Shown: in pieces, positions 1 to 5,263 of the stretch
Position numbering within the stretch: the stretch's first letter is position 1
How the letters are laid out: each line of letters begins with the position of its first letter
Assembly (NCBI GenBank): GCA_016302215.1
Contig: JAEDNZ010000130.1
Location: 1 to 5,263, forward strand
From: Muribaculaceae bacterium
GTDB taxonomy: Bacteria > Bacteroidota > Bacteroidia > Bacteroidales > Muribaculaceae
Length of the DNA stretch: 5,263 nt
Direction: 5' to 3'
Made by a program: the position numbers and the translations under genes
The notes under the pieces: generated by a model
Told to the model about the DNA's origin: nothing
Seen by the model: only the letters and a program-made list of their open reading frames with translations
Databases searched by the model: none

Positions 1-3000
1 AGATACATCACCTCGGCAATGGTGAATTTGTCGTCGCTAAGCAGCGTAGCGGCTCTCTTGAGACGCATGTTGCGTATGTAGTCAACAGGTGTCACGCCGA
101 GGTATTTCTTGATGAGGCGATATAGCGTCTTGGTCTGCATGCCAACGCTGTCGGCGAGCATGGCCACGCTGAAATCGGCGTTGCCGATGTTGGCCTCTAT
201 CACATCGGCTATCTTGGCGAGCATCAGCTCGTCGGGCGCTTGGGGCGTGGCTTTGCCGGCCGGGTCGGCGATAAGCTCGCGCCGCGCTCCGGCGCGTATG
301 TTGGAGGCGTTGGATATCAGGTTGCGCATCTGCGTGAGCAGATACTGCGGCTCAAAGGGCTTGGGAATGAACACTGAGACGCCGGCCTCGGCCACTGCGG
401 CGCGTGTGGCATCGTCGTCTTTGGCGCTGAGCAGTATGATGGGCACTTGGGCAAAGCGCGGGTTAGAGCGTATGCGACGCGCCATTTCGAGGCCGTTCAT
501 CACGGGCATCATGATGTCGGCGATGATGATGTCGGGCGTGACACCACCGAGTACGGCGAGTCCGGCGCGCCCGTTGGCGGCGTAGTAGCACTCGTAGCTG
601 TCGGCGAGGATGTCAGAGATGAACCGGCGCAGGTCGCGGTTGTCATCTACGATAAGCACCTTGGCGTCAGGCGATGTGTCTGAGCGTGCTGCAGGCGTGT
701 CGGCGCTGTCGGCGTCAGCGTCGCTGCTGATGGGCAGCGTGATGGTGAAGCGTGCGCCTCCGGCGCCGTTGTTGTCGGCGATGATGGCGCCGCCATGCAG
801 CTCCACATATTTCTTTACCAGGAATAGGCCTATGCCTGAGCCTTTGCCATCGTCGATAGTGCGCGACGACTGATATAGGCGCCGGAATACCATATTCAGC
901 TCAGATGCCGGTATGCCTACGCCATCGTCAGAGACGGTGATGCGCAGGGTGTCGGCGATGCGCTCCACTGACAGGGCAATCGTGGCGCTGTCAGAGCTGT
1001 ATTTGCAGGCGTTGGAGAGCAGGTTGTTGAGCACCGACTCTATCTTCATCACATCGAGCTTGAGGTGGGGCGCTCCCGCTTCGTTGGCGAAGACAAAGTT
1101 TTTGCCGGGGAAGGCTTCGCGGTAGTTTTCGGTGATACCTCGTGCAAGCTCCACAATGTCAATATCTGACAAGATGAGTGTGTCATCGCCTCCGTCATCG
1201 GCCATGCGCCCGGACTCCAGGGCGCGCTGCACCAGGCGGTTGAGGGTGAGCGCCTGCGAGTAAATGCCTTCGAGCTCGATGCGTGTCTTGCCCGGCGTCT
1301 TGGCGTTGATGATGTGGCTCAGCGGACCTATGATTAGCGACAGCGGCGTCTTAAACTCGTGAGAGATGTTGGTCATGAAGTCGATGCGGCGGCGCACGCT
1401 CTCCATGGCAGTGTCGCGCTCTATGCGTTCTATGGCGGCCTGGCGGCGGCGGCGCAGGCGGTGGAGCCCATAAAGCAGGGCTGCCGCGGCGATGATGGCG
1501 TAGAGCGTCTTGGCCCACCACGACCAGAACCACGGCTGGGCGATGTGTATGGTGATGAGCGAGGTCACGAAGTCAGGGGCGTCGCTGCCCAATGGCCTTA
1601 CTTTGAGGGTGTAGCGCCCCGGGTGCAGGTTGGCAAAGGTTATGCGGTTAGAGCCATGATCTACCAGATGCCAGTCAGAGTCGAGTCCATCGAGGGTGTA
1701 TTCGTAGCGCAGACGTGGCGCAGAGAGGGCATCGAGGGCTGAAAATCTGATAGCCACGTTGCCCTGGTCGTGGTGCAGGTCGAGTCGTGTGATATTGCGC
1801 AGGGCGATGCCGTCGGCGAGGTATCTGTCGCCGTTGATTTCGATGTCGGTGATGGTCAGCGATGGCGGCTTCTGCATCAGCGGCGGGGTGTTGATGCTGA
1901 TGTCGGCGATGAAATCTATGCCGCCGAGGATGATGCGGCGTGTGTGGGTGTCGTAATAGATACCGGAGAATGGCGCCACCGGTGTGTCGAGCAGCTGTAG
2001 CTGTGACGGCTTGTCAATGGGTAGGCGCCAGATGCCGTTGTCGGCTGCGATATAGATATTGTCGGCTATTAGAGCCATCGCCGTCACTGTGGCGTTGGCC
2101 GCCGCCGCAGGCAGTGAGGCGCGTGCCATCACCGTGCCGTCAGCGCCGAGGTGGGCAACGCCGCCGGTGTGCGCCACCCATACGCCGGCGCCGTGGGGGT
2201 CGCCTATGATGTGTGATGGCGAGGCGCCGATGATGCTCTCAAAGGGTATTGCCGATGACGAGCGGCCCTTGCTGTCGAGCTTGATGATGTCGCCGCAGCG
2301 GAAGAGGATGGCGTAGCTGTTGCCGGCGCCGTCAGTGGCGGTGCTGCTGCTGAGGTTGTTGGGGAGGAGGTGATTTTCGGCGCAGTATTCCTTATCAGCG
2401 ATGTATGGCTCGGCGGTGCGAGCGAGCTTGTCGGCGTTGGCGAGCATGATGCCGCCCAGGTAGCTCGCGATGCACAGGTTGCCGGAGGCGTCTTCGTTAA
2501 TGCAGTAGGCCCAGTTGGTGTTGCGCTTACCGTCGAGAGAGACGATGTGTCGGGGCTCGAACCGCCGGGTAGCATCATCGTAGAGGAGCACGCCGCCATC
2601 GCTTGCTATCCATATCCGTGAGCGCGAATCCTCGAAGATGTCGCGTATGCGGTTGTGAGGTATCTTCATATCAGGGTCGTCAACCATATACCAGACGGCC
2701 GATGCGCCGTTGCTGTCGCAGCGAATGATGCCGTTAGAGCCTCCCAGCCATAGGTTGCCTTGCGAGTCGCGGAGGATACACTCTATGCGGTTGCCGTCGC
2801 CGCGGGCAGTGAGCTCGTGGAGGGGCGTGGCGCTGTAGTCATCGGTGCCGGCGAGGATACTGAGGCCCTCATCGGTGCCGGCGATAATCTCTTTGTCGGT
2901 GGCTAAGAGGCTCCACACGGCGTTGTTGGCGATAGACGAGGCTATGCGCGAGTCGTGAGTGAAATGCCGCGGCTCCGCGCAGTCGTCGGCGAGCATATAG

Positions 3001-3803
3001 AGGCCATTGTCAGTGCCTACCCACAGGCGGTGGAGAGTGTCGAGTGACAGCGCTTTGCAGCTGTTGTTGCGCAGGGCTGACACCTCGGTGTATTGCAATG
3101 TGGCGGTATCAAGTCGATATAGAGCGCCCTCGGTGCCTATAATCATCCGGGCCGAGGCGGGGTCAAAGATGAGCGCGTTGACAAAGAAATGTTTTTCGGC
3201 CTGCGGCGGCGTGGGTAGTCGCCGGGCGTGAGTGTCGCCGGCGTGGAGACGGTATAGGCCGTTGTATGTGCCGATGTAGTAGTTGCCATTGTTGTCCGGG
3301 GCGATGGCGTAAATCACGGGCGATGACAGCTCAGGGGCAATGGCCGCGAGCTTCTTGTTTGCGAGCGAGTAGCGGTAAAGCCCGGAGAAAGAGCCTATGA
3401 GGAGCGAGCCTGACGGCTCCGGAGCTATAGCTCTGACGTTGGCGGGCAGGCCGGCGGGCAGGGTGATGTATGAGTCGGTGGCGGTGTCGTAGGCGTTGAT
3501 GCCGCTGTCGCTGCCTATGTATATCACCGATCCAAGGAGCGCCATGGCGTTGATGTGGAGCGATGCAGGGGCGCCGTGCGCCGTAGAGGTGGGGCGGCAT
3601 ACGTATCCATCGAAGGTGTATAGCCCGGCATTGGTGCCGATGTATAGCAGGCCTCCGGGTTGGCGCAGCGTGGCATATACGGTGTGTGACGCGCTGTTGA
3701 TGCTGACGTTGTCAAAGGCGGTGACGCAGTCGGTGCTTGCCTGTGCGGGCGCCGCCATTAAAAGGAGGGAGATGGTTAATGCTATGATAGCACGCCGTGG
3801 CAT
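1..3803 (-). CDS. Hybrid two-component system sensor/response regulator (HTCS), C-terminus cut by window edge
   Basis: One-protein two-component system: a periplasmic sensor, inner-membrane histidine kinase and cytoplasmic AraC-type transcription factor in one chain. In Bacteroidota such proteins typically bind oligosaccharides and activate PUL genes. The frame is open for 1267 codons. Seen: signal peptide (residues 1-22, MPRRA, hydrophobic core, AQA cleavage site); 14 propeller-like repeats of the type LWVGTDNGLY between residues 51 and 636, fitting two seven-bladed propellers; Y_Y_Y domain about 680-750 (YEYTLDGLDSDW); membrane helix about 758-780 followed by an Arg-rich stretch; HisKA with H-box ISHEFKTPL, phospho-acceptor His815; HATPase_c with N931 in NNLLSNACKYS, DDGVGIP at 959-965 and GKGSGIGL at 986-993; receiver with D1053/D1054, phospho-acceptor Asp1096 (IADIMMPVMNG), S1126 and K1148; AraC HTH from about 1186, missing the last few dozen residues. 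The start is the first ATG after an in-frame TAA at 3852-3854. All catalytic residues are present. The ligand cannot be predicted. Confidence 0.96.
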   Translation of the reverse strand, partial: MPRRAIIALTISLLLMAAPAQASTDCVTAFDNVSINSASHTVYATLRQPGGLLYIGTNAGLYTFDGYVCRPTSTAHGAPASLHINAMALLGSVIYIGSDSGINAYDTATDSYITLPAGLPANVRAIAPEPSGSLLIGSFSGLYRYSLANKKLAAIAPELSSPVIYAIAPDNNGNYYIGTYNGLYRLHAGDTHARRLPTPPQAEKHFFVNALIFDPASARMIIGTEGALYRLDTATLQYTEVSALRNNSCKALSLDTLHRLWVGTDNGLYMLADDCAEPRHFTHDSRIASSIANNAVWSLLATDKEIIAGTDEGLSILAGTDDYSATPLHELTARGDGNRIECILRDSQGNLWLGGSNGIIRCDSNGASAVWYMVDDPDMKIPHNRIRDIFEDSRSRIWIASDGGVLLYDDATRRFEPRHIVSLDGKRNTNWAYCINEDASGNLCIASYLGGIMLANADKLARTAEPYIADKEYCAENHLLPNNLSSSTATDGAGNSYAILFRCGDIIKLDSKGRSSSAIPFESIIGASPSHIIGDPHGAGVWVAHTGGVAHLGADGTVMARASLPAAAANATVTAMALIADNIYIAADNGIWRLPIDKPSQLQLLDTPVAPFSGIYYDTHTRRIILGGIDFIADISINTPPLMQKPPSLTITDIEINGDRYLADGIALRNITRLDLHHDQGNVAIRFSALDALSAPRLRYEYTLDGLDSDWHLVDHGSNRITFANLHPGRYTLKVRPLGSDAPDFVTSLITIHIAQPWFWSWWAKTLYAIIAAAALLYGLHRLRRRRQAAIERIERDTAMESVRRRIDFMTNISHEFKTPLSLIIGPLSHIINAKTPGKTRIELEGIYSQALTLNRLVQRALESGRMADDGGDDTLILSDIDIVELARGITENYREAFPGKNFVFANEAGAPHLKLDVMKIESVLNNLLSNACKYSSDSATIALSVERIADTLRITVSDDGVGIPASELNMVFRRLYQSSRTIDDGKGSGIGLFLVKKYVELHGGAIIADNNGAGGARFTITLPISSDADADSADTPAARSDTSPDAKVLIVDDNRDLRRFISDILADSYECYYAANGRAGLAVLGGVTPDIIIADIMMPVMNGLEMARRIRSNPRFAQVPIILLSAKDDDATRAAVAEAGVSVFIPKPFEPQYLLTQMRNLISNASNIRAGARRELIADPAGKATPQAPDELMLAKIADVIEANIGNADFSVAMLADSVGMQTKTLYRLIKKYLGVTPVDYIRNMRLKRAATLLSDDKFTIAEVMY
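3735..3803 (-). other. Signal peptide and start of the HTCS sensor
   Basis: The first 22-23 codons encode a short positive n-region (Pro-Arg-Arg), a hydrophobic core (AIIALTISLLLMAAP) and an AQA motif before Ser-Thr-Asp, a good signal peptidase I site. This places the propeller region in the periplasm. Together with the upstream in-frame stop it supports the ATG at 3801-3803 as the true start. Cleavage, as opposed to retention as a second membrane anchor, is inferred. Confidence 0.8.
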
Positions 3804-3854
3804 GATAATAGTGGTTGGTATTGAGGAGTCGATGGCTATTTGGGTAAGTAATTA

Positions 3855-3862
3855 CAAATTTA
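3855..3862 (-). promoter_or_regulatory. Candidate Bacteroidota -7 promoter element for the HTCS gene
   Basis: Read on the minus strand this is TAAATTTG, an exact match to the Bacteroidota sigma-ABfr -7 consensus TAnnTTTG. It lies about 51 nt upstream of the HTCS start, which would give a 5' untranslated region of roughly 45 nt. I see no good TTTG -33 element at the usual 19-21 nt spacing: the nearest TTTG (3899-3902) is 36 nt away. The call therefore rests on the -7 box and position alone, in an AT-rich stretch where chance matches are more likely. Confidence 0.4.
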
Positions 3863-3969
3863 TAAAAATTATGCGTTGTGGTGAATAATAGAGCCTGACA
3901 AAGGATAATATTTAACAAAAAAGGGTTGTCGCTGTGAATGTATGTTTAAGATATATAAATAAGTAAAAT

Positions 3970-4004
3970 TTTGGTGTCATTAACGAAAATTTAGTATATC
4001 TTTG
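3970..4004 (+). promoter_or_regulatory. Candidate plus-strand Bacteroidota promoter
   Basis: TATCTTTG at 3997-4004 matches the -7 consensus TAnnTTTG exactly. A TTTG at 3970-3973 could be the -33 element, but its spacer is 23 nt, slightly longer than the usual 19-21. The surrounding DNA is AT-rich. Initiation would be expected a few bases after 4004, at about 4009-4012. It points away from the HTCS gene and towards the hairpin at 4069-4095, and no recognised gene lies downstream on this strand. Confidence 0.5.
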
Positions 4005-4009
4005 TAACC

Positions 4010-4102
4010 GAAAAGCAAGAATAGTCATTCAAGCAACAACATTAAATAAGTGAATCATAGGTTTGAAGTGCAGCTGTCCGTGACGGATAGCTGCATTTTG
4101 AT
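4010..4102 (+). ncRNA. Candidate small RNA or orphan leader transcript of about 90 nt
   Basis: Inferred from a promoter-like element ending at 4004 and a terminator-like hairpin at 4069-4095 followed by TTTT. The first 55-60 nt are A-rich and apparently unstructured (AAGCAACAACATTAAATAAG), like a single-stranded 5' region, and the 3' end is a stable stem-loop: the general shape of a bacterial sRNA. I do not recognise a known RNA family. Alternatives are an attenuated mRNA leader whose gene has been lost, or a leader encoding a very short peptide (a GTG-initiated frame of 19 codons plus stop at 4050-4109). Both transcript ends are estimates. Confidence 0.35.
4069..4099 (+). terminator. Probable intrinsic terminator hairpin, plus strand
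   Basis: Arms 4069-4080 and 4084-4095 form a 12-bp stem with a TGA loop, followed by TTTT at 4096-4099 and then GATT. The only non-Watson-Crick pair (4076 with 4088) is a G-U wobble in plus-strand RNA but an A-C mismatch in minus-strand RNA, so the fold favours plus-strand transcription. GAAG at 4065-4068 can also pair with the T-run, as in many intrinsic terminators. The T-run is short, so termination may be incomplete. Confidence 0.6.
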
Positions 4103-4158
4103 TATGTAAGCTCCGGAGCGAATAGGCGCGAGCAGCCGGCAGTGACGGGGGGCGACAC

Positions 4159-4196
4159 AAAAAAGGCGGCGCTGACCTCTATAGGTCAGCGCCGCC
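4159..4196 (-). terminator. Rho-independent terminator of gap
   Basis: A perfect 14-bp GC-rich inverted repeat (arms 4165-4178 and 4183-4196, 4-nt loop) is followed on the minus strand by six T residues (A-run 4159-4164 on the plus strand). It begins 24 nt after the gap stop codon, an ideal position and polarity for ending gap transcription. There is no T-run on the other side, so it should act on the minus strand only. It separates gap from the downstream HTCS gene. Confidence 0.92.
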
Positions 4197-4220
4197 GAGC
4201 TATATCTTTGTAAGATGTTA

Positions 4221-5231
4221 TTAGCCGTTGATGCGTACCATGGTAGCGATGAGGTCGAGCACTTTGTTAGAGTAGCCGATCTCGTTGTCATACCAAGACA
4301 CAACCTTCACGAAGGTGGGGGTGAGGTAAACACCGGCGTTAGCGTCGAAGATAGAAGTGCGGGTGTCGCCGAGGAAGTCGCTTGAAACGACAGCGTCTTC
4401 GGTGTAGCCGAGCACGCCCTTGAGAGCGCCGTTGGCAGCCTCTTTCATGGCAGCGCAGATGTCTTCCTTAGAAGCGGGGTTAGCGAGGTTAACGGTGAGG
4501 TCAACAACAGATACGTCGAGAGTGGGGACGCGCATCGAGATGCCGGTGAGCTTGCCGTTGAGCTCGGGGATAACTTTACCTACAGCCTTAGCAGCGCCGG
4601 TGCTTGAGGGGATGATGTTGCCTGAAGCAGCGCGGCCACCACGCCAGTCTTTCATAGAAGGACCATCGACGGTCTTCTGAGTAGCGGTGGTAGAGTGAAC
4701 GGTGGTCATAAGACCGTTGACGATGCCGAACTTGTCGTTGAGGACCTTAGCGATAGGAGCGAGGCAGTTGGTGGTGCAAGAAGCGTTAGATACGAACTGA
4801 GTGCCCTTAACGTAGGTGTCAGCGTTAACGCCGCATACGAACATGGGGGTGTCGTCCTTAGAAGGAGCAGACATAACGACGTATTTAGCGCCGGCTTCGA
4901 TGTGAGCCTGAGCTTTCTCTTTGGTGAGGAAGAGACCGGTAGATTCAACCACGTATTCAGCACCTACAGCGCCCCAAGCGATTTCTTTGGGGTCGCGGCA
5001 AGCGGTAACGCGGATGTGCTTGCCATTGACGATGAGCTCGCTCTTCTCGAGGTCGAAAGCGACGTCGCCGTCAAACTGGCCGTGCATAGTGTCATATTTG
5101 AGCATATAAGCCATGTAGTCAACGGGGAGGAGGTCGTTGATGGCTACTACTTCGATGTCGTCACGCTTAACAGAAGCGCGGAATACGAAACGACCGATAC
5201 GGCCAAAGCCGTTAATACCGATTTTTGTCAT
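4221..5231 (-). CDS. gap: Glyceraldehyde-3-phosphate dehydrogenase, type I (NAD-dependent)
   Basis: Cytosolic glycolytic enzyme that oxidises and phosphorylates glyceraldehyde-3-phosphate to 1,3-bisphosphoglycerate using NAD+; it works as a homotetramer and runs in reverse in gluconeogenesis. The 336-residue length is normal for the family. Seen: Rossmann motif INGFGRIGR (residues 6-14); Asp33 in AINDLL, the residue that favours NAD+ over NADP+; catalytic signature SNASCTTNCLAP with nucleophile Cys152; His179 in TTVHS as general base; the phosphate-site segment SSTGAAKAVGK (209-219); MRVPTLDVSVVDL (233-245); and the C-terminal WYDNEIGYSNKV (313-324). The start gives the canonical N-terminus MTKIGINGFGRIGR, preceded by an A-rich TAAGAAA rather than a clear Shine-Dalgarno. 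CGT, GGT and GTA/GTT codons are more frequent than in the C-ending-codon-rich HTCS gene, as expected for a highly expressed gene. No residue looks abnormal. It appears to be monocistronic at its 3' end. Confidence 0.98.
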   Translation of the reverse strand: MTKIGINGFGRIGRFVFRASVKRDDIEVVAINDLLPVDYMAYMLKYDTMHGQFDGDVAFDLEKSELIVNGKHIRVTACRDPKEIAWGAVGAEYVVESTGLFLTKEKAQAHIEAGAKYVVMSAPSKDDTPMFVCGVNADTYVKGTQFVSNASCTTNCLAPIAKVLNDKFGIVNGLMTTVHSTTATQKTVDGPSMKDWRGGRAASGNIIPSSTGAAKAVGKVIPELNGKLTGISMRVPTLDVSVVDLTVNLANPASKEDICAAMKEAANGALKGVLGYTEDAVVSSDFLGDTRTSIFDANAGVYLTPTFVKVVSWYDNEIGYSNKVLDLIATMVRING

Positions 5232-5263
5232 TTTCTTAGAATTATTGGGTTATAAACTAATGA
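5232..5263 (-). promoter_or_regulatory. gap: A/T-rich 5' leader of gap
   Basis: Read on the minus strand, the 32 bases before the gap ATG are A/T-rich and end in CTAAGAAA. This is typical of Bacteroidota initiation regions, which rely on low structure and A-richness rather than a strong Shine-Dalgarno. No TAnnTTTG box is visible, so the promoter probably lies beyond the window edge. Confidence 0.45.

Larger units (their letters stand above)
3804..4220. other. Intergenic region between the HTCS gene and gap
   Basis: This 417-base gap contains no recognisable protein gene. The part from about 3850 to 4060 is strikingly AT-rich compared with the GC-rich coding regions and holds two divergent candidate promoters. 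The part from 4060 to 4200 is GC-richer and holds two stable hairpins of opposite apparent polarity. Between the hairpins (about 4101-4158) I see only a 10-bp palindrome, GCTCCGGAGC at 4110-4119, with no assignable role. No tRNA, rRNA or insertion sequence is apparent. Confidence 0.8.

Noticed and set aside
109..585. 158-residue plus-strand open frame
   Set aside because: It is antisense to the receiver and HTH-linker part of the HTCS gene, whose motifs (phospho-acceptor Asp1096, Lys1148) are unambiguous. Its Ala/Ser/Met-rich composition is a mirror artefact.
1359..1742. 127-residue plus-strand open frame
   Set aside because: It is antisense to the Y_Y_Y domain, membrane helix and H-box of the HTCS gene, with no signal of its own.
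2204..2599. 131-residue minus-strand frame rich in Ser, Thr, Ala and Pro
   Set aside because: It overlaps the HTCS gene in a shifted frame on the same strand, and the HTCS frame is continuous through it with clear propeller repeats. The low-complexity composition reflects GC-rich codons.
3712..3918. 68-residue minus-strand frame spanning the HTCS start
   Set aside because: It is out of frame with the HTCS gene, which has a convincing signal peptide at this place.
4110..4119. Perfect palindrome GCTCCGGAGC
   Set aside because: It is only 10 bp, has no T-run and no second copy noticed in the window. It could be a protein-binding site, but nothing supports this beyond the symmetry.
4055..4303. 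82-residue minus-strand frame overlapping the end of gap
   Set aside because: It runs through the gap 3' end, the terminator and the other hairpin, with no domain or initiation context; a chance frame.
4695..5255. 186-residue open frame antisense to gap
   Set aside because: It lies almost entirely opposite a clearly functional GAPDH gene, has no recognisable domain, and such mirror frames arise from the codon bias of highly expressed genes.

Overview
The window looks like a chromosomal segment from a Bacteroidota, most likely a GC-rich Bacteroidales gut commensal (a Muribaculaceae-like genome would fit; the genus cannot be fixed from this sequence). Three things point there: a hybrid two-component system (HTCS) protein with the architecture typical of Bacteroidota, promoter elements matching the Bacteroidota -7 consensus TAnnTTTG, and initiation regions that are A-rich and lack a clear Shine-Dalgarno.

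Layout. Bases 1-3803 (minus strand) hold one very long gene, cut by the left edge, that encodes an HTCS sensor/regulator. It reads 1267 codons without a stop or frameshift: signal peptide, 14 beta-propeller blades, Y_Y_Y domain, one membrane helix, histidine kinase, receiver, and the start of an AraC-type DNA-binding domain. Bases 3804-4220 are an AT-rich intergenic region. It carries a candidate promoter for the HTCS gene (minus), a divergent candidate promoter (plus) that would drive a transcript of about 90 nt ending in a hairpin with a short T-run, and a strong intrinsic terminator (minus). Bases 4221-5231 (minus) hold a complete glyceraldehyde-3-phosphate dehydrogenase gene (gap). The last 32 bases are its A/T-rich leader; its promoter is probably outside the window.

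How the parts relate. gap is a housekeeping glycolytic gene with its own terminator 24 nt after the stop codon, so the HTCS gene downstream on the same strand is probably an independent transcription unit. HTCS proteins usually sense oligosaccharides in the periplasm and switch on a nearby polysaccharide-utilization locus (PUL). No susC/susD or glycoside hydrolase gene is visible here, so any such target lies to the left of the window or elsewhere. The least explained element is the short plus-strand transcription unit at about 3970-4102. It has promoter-like and terminator-like signals but no recognised gene, and is a candidate small RNA or orphaned leader.
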